A stretch of DNA of 21,854 nt from an uncultured Prevotella sp. (GTDB lineage: Bacteria; Bacteroidota; Bacteroidia; Bacteroidales; Bacteroidaceae). Shown piece after piece: positions 1 to 7,333 of this stretch (its first letter is position 1; each line of letters begins with the position of its first letter). The stretch covers positions 1 through 21,854 of the forward strand of contig USAI01000034.1 of the NCBI GenBank assembly GCA_900552675.1. Direction: 5' to 3'. The notes beneath the pieces are model-generated. The model was given only the letters and a program-made list of their open reading frames with translations. It searched no databases and had not been told where the DNA came from. The position numbers and the translations under genes were made by a program.

Positions 1-133
1 CTGGCAGCGCAAAGCCGCTTAGCCGTTATCTCAAATTTTAACGAACTATTGTTAAGTAAGTAGAAAACTTGTAAAACTTTAAAACAATTAAATATTACTT
101 TTTATGATTATCTTAATTACTCAAGAACAAACT

Positions 134-175
134 TATTCGCAAATTTGCGAATATTAAATTTTAATTGTATCTTTG
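134..175 (+). promoter_or_regulatory. higBA promoter with overlapping palindromic operator
   Basis: A -7 element TATCTTTG (168-175) fits the Bacteroidota consensus TAnnTTTG. A -33 TTTG (144-147) lies exactly 20 nt upstream of it. A perfect 20-bp palindrome (134-153, half-site TATTCGCAAA) covers the -33 element. HigA-type antitoxins usually repress their own operon by binding such palindromes, so this is inferred to be the HigA or HigBA operator. The promoter and palindrome are read directly; the binding protein is inferred. Confidence 0.75.
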
Positions 176-179
176 CCCC

Positions 180-497
180 ATGAATATAGAATTTGACAAA
201 GAATATTTGTTTGATTTATATTTCAAAGGCAAAACTAATGATAAAAAACATAGATATCAGCCTGAAGTAGTGCGAAGTTATCAAAAAGCTGTCGCACTAT
301 TAGCAAATGCAAAATGCATTGAAGACCTATTTGTTTTTAAATCATTAAATTACGAAGTTCTATTGGGAGATAAAAAAGGTATTTCATCTGTGAGATGCGG
401 TCGACAATACCGATTAGAATTTATCGTAAAGGAACAATCAGACATTATTACTATAAAAGTCTGCTTGCTTTTGGATATCAGCAATCATTACAAATAA
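180..497 (+). CDS. higB: HigB toxin, RelE/ParE-superfamily mRNA interferase
   Basis: This 105-residue protein has the full length and sequence pattern of Bacteroidota HigB: YQPEVVRSYQ near residues 26-35, FKSLNYEVL near 53-61, the basic block SVRCGRQYRLEF at 70-81, and the C-terminal DISNHYK. HigB toxins cut mRNA at the ribosome; the conserved arginines and terminal His/Tyr residues are the likely catalytic set. An ATG at 165 is in frame but lies inside the -7 promoter element, so ATG 180 is used; no later in-frame Met exists. higA follows after 11 nt, giving the toxin-first order typical of higBA. The gene is visibly more AT-rich than dnaA and the genes beyond it, which fits horizontal acquisition. 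The family call is firm; activity is not shown. Confidence 0.92.
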   Translation: MNIEFDKEYLFDLYFKGKTNDKKHRYQPEVVRSYQKAVALLANAKCIEDLFVFKSLNYEVLLGDKKGISSVRCGRQYRLEFIVKEQSDIITIKVCLLLDISNHYK

Positions 498-508
498 ATA
501 CGCATAAT

Positions 509-841
509 ATGATAAAAGACACAACATACACACTGGGCGACCTTATCCCCTCTACCCCTATTCATCCGGGAGAGATCATCAAGGATGAGCTTGAAGCCCG
601 AGGAATATCACAGCGCAAGTTTGCTTCAATCATTGATTGTTCTTACACAGTGTTAAACGAGATGCTCAACTGTAAGCGTGCCGTTACAACCGACTATGCC
701 CTACGCATTGAAGCCGCCCTCAACATAAAAGCCTATCTGCTTGTTAACATGCAAAGCGAATATAACCTTCAAACAGCTCGGCACGACAATCACATGGAAA
801 AGATCTTAAACAAAATACGCGCTGCAGCCGCCATCTTCTGA
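509..841 (+). CDS. higA: HigA antitoxin, XRE-type helix-turn-helix repressor
   Basis: This is a 110-residue protein. IHPGEIIKDELEARGISQRKFA (residues about 18-39) is the HigA signature, followed by the rest of the helix-turn-helix to about residue 78, with Gln35 in the first helix of the motif. HigA neutralises HigB by direct binding and normally represses the operon. The frame is open upstream to an ATG at 395 inside higB, but that start would add 38 residues unlike the family, so ATG 509, 11 nt after the higB stop, is chosen. The likely target is the palindrome at 134-153. The C-terminal tail (91-110) is less conserved and basic. No convincing terminator follows. Confidence 0.92.
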   Translation: MIKDTTYTLGDLIPSTPIHPGEIIKDELEARGISQRKFASIIDCSYTVLNEMLNCKRAVTTDYALRIEAALNIKAYLLVNMQSEYNLQTARHDNHMEKILNKIRAAAAIF

Positions 842-889
842 TACCACGATACAGAAAGCGATATGTGAAAATATTATAACATATTTTAG

Positions 890-937
890 GTTTCACGCTT
901 AATTGGTTGTCAGTAACATCTTTATATGTCGTGAAAC
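890..937. repeat. Inverted octamers GTTTCACG / CGTGAAAC upstream of dnaA
   Basis: GTTTCACG at 890-897 and its exact reverse complement CGTGAAAC at 930-937 lie 32 nt apart between higA and dnaA. Each matches one half of the chromosomal ParB site parS (TGTTTCACGTGAAACA), but the halves are separated and no full site is present. They could be a regulatory inverted repeat or chance. Confidence 0.35.
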
Positions 938-1014
938 GTTAAAAAGAGGGCTTTGAGGTTATGAATGTAAAAAAAATATTATTGGTTTCGCTTTCCAATG
1001 TACATTTATTTTTA

Positions 1015-1022
1015 TAATTTTG
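1015..1022 (+). promoter_or_regulatory. Probable dnaA promoter, -7 element
   Basis: TAATTTTG matches TAnnTTTG and would place the transcript start near 1028, giving dnaA a leader of about 50 nt. The -33 match is poor: TTTC lies near 992-995. The rest of the 236-nt gap from higA (842-1077) is AT-rich; I saw no TTATNCACA-type DnaA boxes in it. Confidence 0.55.
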
Positions 1023-1077
1023 CATGACAATTCCTAAAAGTTGAACATCGTCGAAAGACTAAATAATATAATAACGA

Positions 1078-2484
1078 ATGGTAGAACCCACACTTTCTCC
1101 GTGGAATAAGGCACTTGCGTTGATACGAGCCAACGTCACGGAGCAGGTTTACAATACATGGTTTCAGAAAATCGTATTCGAATCGTACAACGAGACAACG
1201 AAGACGGTTTTACTTCAAGTACCCAGCCCTTTTGTATGCGAGTATGTGGAGGAAAACTATGTAGACCTACTGGGTAAGGCCCTTCGCGACAATTTCTGTC
1301 CCGAAGTGCGTCTGCGCTACCGTGTAGTGACCGATCAGGAGCACCATTTGGGCCAGACCATCTCGTCGGAGCCCGAAACCGATGGCACCCCTGGCGGATC
1401 GGCACGCCCTCGCAGCTTGGCACAGCAGCCCAAGCCCCAGGTAGCCGCTTTCGACTCGCAGCTCAACCCCAAGCAAACATTCGACAACTATATAGAAGGC
1501 GTGTGCAACAAGTTGCCACGTTCTGTGGGCGAGTCGTTGGCCGAACATCCTAACACCCCACAGTTTAACCCCTTCTTCATCTACGGCCCGTCGGGCAGTG
1601 GCAAGACACACCTTATTAATGCTATTGGTGTGCGCACGCGCCAGCTGTACCCCGACAAACGTGTGCTGTACCTCAGCGCTCGCACCTTCGAGGTGCAATA
1701 CACCTCGGCCCAGATACAGAACAAGATAAACGACTTTATCAACTTCTACCAAACCATTGACGTGCTGATTGTTGACGATATACAGGAGTGGGAGAACAAG
1801 AAGGGCACACAAACCACCTTCTTCCACATTTTCAACCACCTATTCCGCAACAACAAGCGCATTATCTTGGCAGCCGACCGCCCACCCGTTGAGCTGCAAG
1901 GCATTATGGACCGTCTGCTCACACGCTTTAAGTGCGGACTGATAGCTCCACTCGAGCGCCCCAACGTGCAGCTGTGCATGGATATACTTGACAAGAAGGT
2001 GTATCGCGACGGGCTGGAGATACCGAAAGACGTGATAGAATATATTGCCGAGAATGCCAATGGCTCGGTTCGCGACCTGCAAGGCGTGGTCAACTCGCTC
2101 ATGGCTTTCAGCATTGTTTACAACCGCAAGGTTGACCTGTGCTTAGCTGAACGTGTGATAAAACGTGCCGTAAAGGTTGACGAAAAGCCCCTCACCATTG
2201 ACGATATTATTGACAGCGTGTGCAACCACTTCAACGTTACCGTGGCCGAGGTAAACGGCCGTAGCCGCAAACGCGACTATGTGATGGCGCGCCAGGTGTC
2301 GATGTTCTTGGCACAGAAATATACCAAGATGCCCGCCAGCCGCATAGGCAAATTGGTAGGTGGCCGCGACCACAGCACCGTGATACACAGCTGCGCACAG
2401 ATTGAGCGCCGACTGAAGACCGATGCCAACTTCTCTGACGAGATACAGAGCATTGAAAACTCGTTTAAGTTGAAAAAGGCATAA
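1078..2484 (+). CDS. dnaA: Chromosomal replication initiator DnaA
   Basis: The 468-residue length is normal for the family. Domain I (about 1-80) carries the TEQVYNTWF motif. A low-complexity linker follows (about 90-130). Domain III is the AAA+ ATPase: Walker A GPSGSGKT at 170-177, Walker B VLIVDD at 229-234, sensor 1 around 264-268, an arginine-finger candidate R283, and sensor 2 R332. Domain IV (about 370-468) has the DnaA-box-binding signature GGRDHSTVIH at 429-438. ATP-bound DnaA opens oriC and loads the replisome. No recF, dnaN or gyrB neighbour is visible, so this need not be at the origin. A terminator at 2551-2590 makes it a single-gene unit. No shortening or lost motif was seen. Confidence 0.98.
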   Translation: MVEPTLSPWNKALALIRANVTEQVYNTWFQKIVFESYNETTKTVLLQVPSPFVCEYVEENYVDLLGKALRDNFCPEVRLRYRVVTDQEHHLGQTISSEPETDGTPGGSARPRSLAQQPKPQVAAFDSQLNPKQTFDNYIEGVCNKLPRSVGESLAEHPNTPQFNPFFIYGPSGSGKTHLINAIGVRTRQLYPDKRVLYLSARTFEVQYTSAQIQNKINDFINFYQTIDVLIVDDIQEWENKKGTQTTFFHIFNHLFRNNKRIILAADRPPVELQGIMDRLLTRFKCGLIAPLERPNVQLCMDILDKKVYRDGLEIPKDVIEYIAENANGSVRDLQGVVNSLMAFSIVYNRKVDLCLAERVIKRAVKVDEKPLTIDDIIDSVCNHFNVTVAEVNGRSRKRDYVMARQVSMFLAQKYTKMPASRIGKLVGGRDHSTVIHSCAQIERRLKTDANFSDEIQSIENSFKLKKA

Positions 2485-2550
2485 TGCCTAAACGCGCGCA
2501 CACCATGTTGCAACATAACAAAAACAAATTGTTAACATACAAATAGAGAG

Positions 2551-2590
2551 AGCCATGTATAGTAAAGAAGATGACTATGCATGGCTTTTG
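2551..2590 (+). terminator. Intrinsic terminator of dnaA
   Basis: AGCCATGTATAGT (2551-2563) pairs with ACTATGCATGGCT (2574-2586) in 12 of 13 positions plus one G-U pair, around a 10-nt loop, followed by a short T run (to 2589). The ATG at 2581 lies inside the right arm, so it is unlikely to start the next gene. Confidence 0.8.
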
Positions 2591-2631
2591 CTTTCTACGA
2601 GAATAAAAATTTTGAAGGAACAGATATTTAT

Positions 2632-5106
2632 ATGACTTATTCAATCGAAAAAGTAACAACGCTCATCGGCGCACGCCGATATGGCGACCGAGAAGCTACC
2701 GTAGGCTTTCTGCTCACCGACAGTCGCTCGCTTTGTTTTCCTGAAGAAACATTGTTCTTTGCCCTAAAGAGCCAGCGCCGCGACGGGCACAGCTACATTG
2801 CCGACCTGTACCGCCGTGGTGTGCGTAGCTTTGTGGTTGAAACCCTACCACAAGACCATGAGGAGCGCTATCCTGATGCCAACTTCTTGAAAGTGACTGA
2901 CAGCCGAGAGGCACTGCAACGTTTGGCCGAACGCCATCGCGACGAGTTTCAGATACCCATCGTAGGCATTACGGGCAGCAACGGCAAGACCGTGGTGAAA
3001 GAATGGCTAAACCAGATATTGGCACCACAGATGGCTGTGGCCCGCTCGCCTCGTAGCTACAACTCGCAGATAGGTGTGCCCCTGTCAGTATGGCTGCTCG
3101 ACGAGCAGAGCCAGGTGGGCATCTTCGAGGCAGGCATCAGTGAGCCTAACGAGATGCAGGCCTTGCGCGACATTATACAACCCACCATTGGCGTGCTTAC
3201 CTGCCTGGGCGCAGCCCATCAAGAAAACTTTCAGTCGATGGAAGAGAAGTGTAACGAAAAGCTCAAGCTCTTTCACGATGCCCAGTGTGTGGTATATGGT
3301 AAAGACGATGCCCTGGTTGAACACTGCATGCAGCAGCTGAACATCAAAGGCGAGCGCCTGGCGTGGTCAATGCACGATACCCAGGCCGCGCTGTATGTGA
3401 GCAGCGCCGTGAAGAGCGATGCCACCACCACCATTACCTATACCTGGCAGGGCAACACACACTGCTATACTCTACCCTTCATTGACGATGCATCGGTGAT
3501 GAACTCGATCACCTGTGCTGCCACCGCCCTACACTTGGGCGTGAGCGCCGACGCTTTGGCACAACGTATGGCCACCCTTGAACCCGTGGCCATGCGCCTT
3601 GAGGTGAAAGAGGGGCAACATGGCTGCACCCTCATCAACGACAGCTACAACTCTGACATCAACTCGCTGGACATTGCCCTCGACTTTATGAACCGACGTC
3701 CGGACCACAAGAACCGCCGACGCACACTGATATTGAGCGACATCTTGCAGTCGGGACTCACCCCCGACGAGCTCTACTCGGAGGTGTCGCGCCTCTGCAC
3801 CGAGCGCGGCGTGCAAAAGCTTATTGGCATTGGACCCGACATTTGCGACCATGCCTACTGCCTGCATCTGCCCGATCAGCGCTTCTACCCCTCGATAGAG
3901 GCTTTCGTGCGCAGCGATGCTTTCAAGCAACTGCACAATGAGGTGATACTGCTGAAAGGTGCCCGACAGTTTGGCTTCGACCATCTAACCGAACTGCTGG
4001 TGCAGAAGGTACACGAAACCACTCTTGAGGTAAACCTTAGTGCTGTGGTGGCTAACCTGAACTACTATCGTTCGTTCATGAAGCCCGAAACAAAGTTGGT
4101 GTGTATGATTAAGGCCGACGGCTATGGTGCCGGCGCGGTAGAAATAGCCAAGACGCTGCAAGACCACCATGCCGACTATCTGGCGGTGGCGGTAGCCGAC
4201 GAGGGTGTGACGCTGCGCAAAAATGGTATCACGTCGAACATTATGATTATGAACCCCGAAATGACATCGTTTAAGACGCTGTTCGACTATGATTTGGAGC
4301 CTGAGGTGTATTCGTTCCGACTGCTCGACGCGCTGATAAAAGCTGCCGAGCGCGAGGGTGTAACAGGTTTCCCCGTACACATCAAGCTCGACACGGGCAT
4401 GCACCGCTTGGGTTTCGACCCCGAACGAGATATGGAGGCACTGATTGACCGCCTTAAGCACCAAAGCGCCCTCATACCGCGATCAGTGTTCTCACACTTT
4501 GTAGGCTCTGATGCCGATTGCTTCGACAGCTTCTCGGCACACCAGTTTGAGCTGTTTGATAAAGGCAGCAAGCAATTGCAGGCGGCCTTTACGCACCATA
4601 TCATTCGACATATCGACAATTCGGCAGGTATTGAACACTTCCCCGAACGACAGTTAGATATGTGCCGACTGGGCTTGGGCCTGTACGGCATCGACTCGCG
4701 CAACAACCATATTATAAATAATGTAAGCACGCTGCGCACCACCATTCTTCAGATGCACAACGTGCCTGCTACCGACACTGTGGGCTATAGCCGCAAAGGC
4801 ACCCTTGACCACGACAGCGTGATAGCCGCCATACCTATAGGCTATGCCGACGGCCTAAACCGCCGACTGGGCAACCGCCACGGCTACTGCCTGGTGAACG
4901 GGCAGCGCGCTCCCTACGTGGGCAATATATGTATGGATGTGGCCATGATTGACGTAACTGGCATCAACTGCCATGAGGGCGACAGCGTAGAGATATTTGG
5001 CGACCATCTGCCCGTAACGGTGCTCTCTGATGTGCTCGACACTATTCCGTACGAGGTGCTCACAGGCATCAGTAACCGCGTAAAGCGCGTTTACTTTCAA
5101 GATTAA
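2632..5106 (+). CDS. murF-alr: Bifunctional MurF ligase / alanine racemase
   Basis: This 824-residue fusion has two catalytic halves. Residues 1 to about 455 are MurF, the cytoplasmic ligase that adds D-Ala-D-Ala to UDP-MurNAc-tripeptide: ATP loop GITGSNGKT at 112-120, the central Mur-ligase region with GIFEAGISEPNEM near 163-175, and NDSYN at 336-340. Residues about 463-824 are a PLP-dependent alanine racemase: PLP lysine K494 in KADGYG, catalytic tyrosine candidate Y719 in VGYSRKG, IGYADG at 736-741, and GNICMD at 764-769. The fusion joins D-Ala supply with its use in peptidoglycan precursor synthesis and is known in Bacteroidota. ATG 2632 is chosen because the upstream in-frame ATG (2581) sits in the dnaA terminator stem. 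Only a weak promoter match, AAATTTTG (2607-2614), was found upstream. The gene ends 13 nt from convergent topB. Confidence 0.96.
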   Translation: MTYSIEKVTTLIGARRYGDREATVGFLLTDSRSLCFPEETLFFALKSQRRDGHSYIADLYRRGVRSFVVETLPQDHEERYPDANFLKVTDSREALQRLAERHRDEFQIPIVGITGSNGKTVVKEWLNQILAPQMAVARSPRSYNSQIGVPLSVWLLDEQSQVGIFEAGISEPNEMQALRDIIQPTIGVLTCLGAAHQENFQSMEEKCNEKLKLFHDAQCVVYGKDDALVEHCMQQLNIKGERLAWSMHDTQAALYVSSAVKSDATTTITYTWQGNTHCYTLPFIDDASVMNSITCAATALHLGVSADALAQRMATLEPVAMRLEVKEGQHGCTLINDSYNSDINSLDIALDFMNRRPDHKNRRRTLILSDILQSGLTPDELYSEVSRLCTERGVQKLIGIGPDICDHAYCLHLPDQRFYPSIEAFVRSDAFKQLHNEVILLKGARQFGFDHLTELLVQKVHETTLEVNLSAVVANLNYYRSFMKPETKLVCMIKADGYGAGAVEIAKTLQDHHADYLAVAVADEGVTLRKNGITSNIMIMNPEMTSFKTLFDYDLEPEVYSFRLLDALIKAAEREGVTGFPVHIKLDTGMHRLGFDPERDMEALIDRLKHQSALIPRSVFSHFVGSDADCFDSFSAHQFELFDKGSKQLQAAFTHHIIRHIDNSAGIEHFPERQLDMCRLGLGLYGIDSRNNHIINNVSTLRTTILQMHNVPATDTVGYSRKGTLDHDSVIAAIPIGYADGLNRRLGNRHGYCLVNGQRAPYVGNICMDVAMIDVTGINCHEGDSVEIFGDHLPVTVLSDVLDTIPYEVLTGISNRVKRVYFQD

Positions 5107-5119
5107 AAACATATAAGCA

Positions 5120-7141
5120 TCATGACGTGAAGGGCTTGCGATAGGTGCACCCTTCACGCCATCGGCTACAACCATAGGCTGTATGGCCCTTAATAATGGT
5201 GCCCTGACCACACTGGGGGCATGGTGTGCCCACTAAGGGGTCGGTAGTGCCACTGCCCTTTGTTGCCGTGCGGCGCTTGGCGGGGCGCTTCTTCTTCAAA
5301 TCTTCATCGGTGGTGATGGTGACATGGCGGTTGCTATTGTCGCGCAACACATCGTTCACAATCTCGGTTATCTGCTGCTTCAGTTCGTTGATAAACTGTG
5401 CGGGGTCGTACTTCTTATGCTCGATGTCGCGCAACTTCTTCTCCCAGATACCCGTCAGCTCGCAACTCTTCAACAGTTCTTCATGAATGGTGTCGATTAG
5501 TTCGATGCCCGTAGCCGTGGCCACCAAGTTTTTGCGCTCGCGCCTAATGTAGCGGCGCTTAAACAGGGTTTCGATAATGCCTGCACGCGATGATGGGCGA
5601 CCTATGCCGTTCTCTTTCAAGGCAGCACGCAGGGTTTCGTCGTCAACAAACTTGCCTGCCGTTTCCATGGCACGCAAAAGAGTGGCCTCAGTATAATACT
5701 TGGGCGGCGTGGTAAGCTTCTCGGTAAGTGTGGGGGTATGGGGGCCACTCTCGCCTTTCACAAACGAAGGCAGGGTGCGCTCTTCGTCGCCTTTCTTGCT
5801 CTCGTCGGTGTCGTCAGCATCGTCGGCGTTGCGCTGGGGAGTAGCGGTTTGCGTGTCGCGCATATATACCTGTCGCCATCCCGGACTCAATATTTCTTTT
5901 CCGCTCACCTTAAACTCAACCTCTTCAACCTGGCCCAGCACCGTGGTGGTAGAAAATTTACAATCGGGGTAGAACACGGCTATAAAGCGCAAGGCTATGA
6001 GGTTGTAAACGTTGCGCTCAAGGTCGGTAAGGGCGCGGGCGGGCACACCCGTGGGTATGATGGCGTGGTGGTCGGTAACCTTTGAGGTGTCGAACACCTT
6101 CTTGCTCTTCTTCAGGTTCTTGCCCTTCAGCGGTGCCAACACATCGTCGTAACCCTGAAGGCCAGCAAGGATAGAGGGACACTTGGGATAGATATCGTCG
6201 CTGAGGTATTGGGTGTCGACACGCGGATAGGTTGACAACTTTTTCTCGTATAACGACTGTACAATGTTCAGAGTGGTCTCGGCGCTGTAACCAAACTTGC
6301 GGTTACACTCTACCTGCAACGAGGTAAGATCGAAGAGTTGCTTCGGGGCCTCGGTGCCATTCTTCTTCTCAACCGATGTTACCGTAAAAGGTTTATCGGC
6401 AATGGTTGAGAAGGCGGCTTCGCCCTCGTCTTTGCTCGTAAACTTTCCTTTGGTAGCCGTGAACAACGTGTCGCGGTAAATGGTAGAAAGCACCCAATAG
6501 GGTTCGGGCGTAAACTGGTCGATTTCTTTCTGGCGGTTCACAATAAGGGCCAGCGTGGGGGTTTGCACACGGCCTATTGACAGCACCTGGCGGTTCTGCC
6601 CATATTTTAAAGTATAAAGACGGGTGGCGTTCATGCCCAATATCCAGTCGCCAATGGCACGACTTAATCCGGCAAGATACAACGGCTGATAGCAGGTTTG
6701 GTCTTTCAGCGAGGCAAAGCCCTCACGTATGGCCTCGTCGGTCATCGACGATATCCACAAACGCTTCACGGGGCATTTGGCTTGCGCCATCTGCATCACC
6801 CAGCGCTGTATAAGCTCACCTTCTTGGCCAGCGTCACCACAATTAATAATGCCATCGGCGCTCTGCATAAGGCGCTGTATAACAGCAAACTGCTTCTTGA
6901 TGCCTTGGTCGTCGATAAGCTTTATACCGAAACGTGGAGGTATCATGGGCAGGGCGCTCAGGCTCCACCGCTTCCAGTTCTCGGTATAATCGTTGGGCTC
7001 TTTAAGGGTGCAGAGGTGTCCGAAGGTCCACGTCACCTGATATCCGTTTCCTTCCATGTAACCATCGCGGGCACTGGTGGCTCCTATAATGCGAGCTATG
7101 TCCTTGGCTACGCTGGGTTTCTCGGCGATACATACTATCAT
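5120..7141 (-). CDS. topB: DNA topoisomerase III (type IA), TopB
   Basis: This 673-residue protein is a type IA topoisomerase, which passes a DNA strand through a transient single-strand break and resolves recombination or replication intermediates. The Toprim domain (1 to about 150) has the start motif IAEKPSVAKDIA with E7, and CGDAGQEGELIQRW (101-114). LSIGRVQTPTLALI (187-200) is a conserved type IA block. The catalytic tyrosine is Y305 in STYPRVDTQYL. GIGRPSSRAGIIETL (512-526) is the family's late motif. An acidic insert lies near 438-455. The C-terminus has a zinc-ribbon remnant: CPQC at 641-644, with C658 and C665. Unusually, the canonical Toprim DxDREGE reads DAGQEGE, so the second Asp is Gly. 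It is divergent from nrdJ and convergent with murF-alr. Confidence 0.95.
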   Translation of the reverse strand: MIVCIAEKPSVAKDIARIIGATSARDGYMEGNGYQVTWTFGHLCTLKEPNDYTENWKRWSLSALPMIPPRFGIKLIDDQGIKKQFAVIQRLMQSADGIINCGDAGQEGELIQRWVMQMAQAKCPVKRLWISSMTDEAIREGFASLKDQTCYQPLYLAGLSRAIGDWILGMNATRLYTLKYGQNRQVLSIGRVQTPTLALIVNRQKEIDQFTPEPYWVLSTIYRDTLFTATKGKFTSKDEGEAAFSTIADKPFTVTSVEKKNGTEAPKQLFDLTSLQVECNRKFGYSAETTLNIVQSLYEKKLSTYPRVDTQYLSDDIYPKCPSILAGLQGYDDVLAPLKGKNLKKSKKVFDTSKVTDHHAIIPTGVPARALTDLERNVYNLIALRFIAVFYPDCKFSTTTVLGQVEEVEFKVSGKEILSPGWRQVYMRDTQTATPQRNADDADDTDESKKGDEERTLPSFVKGESGPHTPTLTEKLTTPPKYYTEATLLRAMETAGKFVDDETLRAALKENGIGRPSSRAGIIETLFKRRYIRRERKNLVATATGIELIDTIHEELLKSCELTGIWEKKLRDIEHKKYDPAQFINELKQQITEIVNDVLRDNSNRHVTITTDEDLKKKRPAKRRTATKGSGTTDPLVGTPCPQCGQGTIIKGHTAYGCSRWREGCTYRKPFTS
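5126..5158. other. Hairpin at the murF-alr / topB convergent junction
   Basis: CGTGAAGGG (5126-5134) and CCCTTCACG (5150-5158) form a perfect 9-bp stem with a 15-nt loop inside the last codons of topB and 20 nt beyond the murF-alr stop. Neither strand has a T run after it, so it is at most a weak or factor-assisted bidirectional stop. Confidence 0.4.
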
Positions 7142-7169
7142 CTTTATCTTTTCCTTATATATTGAATTG

Positions 7170-7177
7170 CAAAGGTA
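7170..7177 (-). promoter_or_regulatory. topB promoter, -7 element
   Basis: On the minus strand TACCTTTG matches TAnnTTTG and would give a leader of about 20-25 nt before the topB ATG at 7141. The -33 position (about 7197-7200) reads TTTA, one base from TTTG. The 192-nt divergent gap (7142-7333) holds this and the nrdJ promoter. Confidence 0.6.
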
Positions 7178-7291
7178 GTGGAAAAAAACGAGACCATAAA
7201 ATATGCTTGCCTCTTTTTACATTATCAAGAGCCTAATAACATTAGCAAAATCTTATCGATATAAAAGTGCGGTTATCTCAAATTTTAATTG

Positions 7292-7299
7292 TATTTTTG
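7292..7299 (+). promoter_or_regulatory. nrdJ promoter, -7 element
   Basis: TATTTTTG matches TAnnTTTG, about 35 nt before the nrdJ ATG. The -33 region is not well matched. The upstream block 7272-7288 (GTTATCTCAAATTTTAA) also occurs at 25-41. I saw no cobalamin riboswitch and no clear NrdR box in the gap. Confidence 0.55.
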
Positions 7300-7333
7300 C
7301 AATCTATATTACTGACAATACACATATTTTCCG

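Noticed and set aside
1..63. Open frame at the left edge ending in a stop at 61-63; shorter open frames end at 20-22 and 39-41
   Set aside because: Too short to recognise, and three forward frames are equally possible; no evidence which, if any, is the tail of an upstream gene.
165..179. Earlier in-frame ATG for higB
   Set aside because: It lies upstream of and inside the -7 element TATCTTTG, so it would not be in the transcript.
395..508. Extended higA start inside higB
   Set aside because: The extra 38 residues overlap higB out of frame and do not resemble HigA; ATG 509 fits the family.
868..887. AT-only hairpin AAAATAT/ATATTTT after higA as a terminator
   Set aside because: Seven A-T pairs with no G-C and no T run after it; too weak to call.
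842..1077. Possible oriC beside dnaA
   Set aside because: No TTATNCACA-like DnaA boxes or clear unwinding-element array seen, and no dnaN, recF or gyrB nearby.
3985..4464. Long antisense open frames over dnaA, murF-alr, nrdJ, the amidase and the susC genes
   Set aside because: They shadow strongly conserved genes, have no recognisable domains and no promoters; they arise from codon bias.
5226..6085. Forward open frames inside topB
   Set aside because: They lie wholly within the conserved minus-strand topB gene and their translations look like random composition.
7142..7333. Cobalamin riboswitch before the B12-dependent nrdJ
   Set aside because: The gap is short, carries two promoters, and shows no B12-box-like conserved core.
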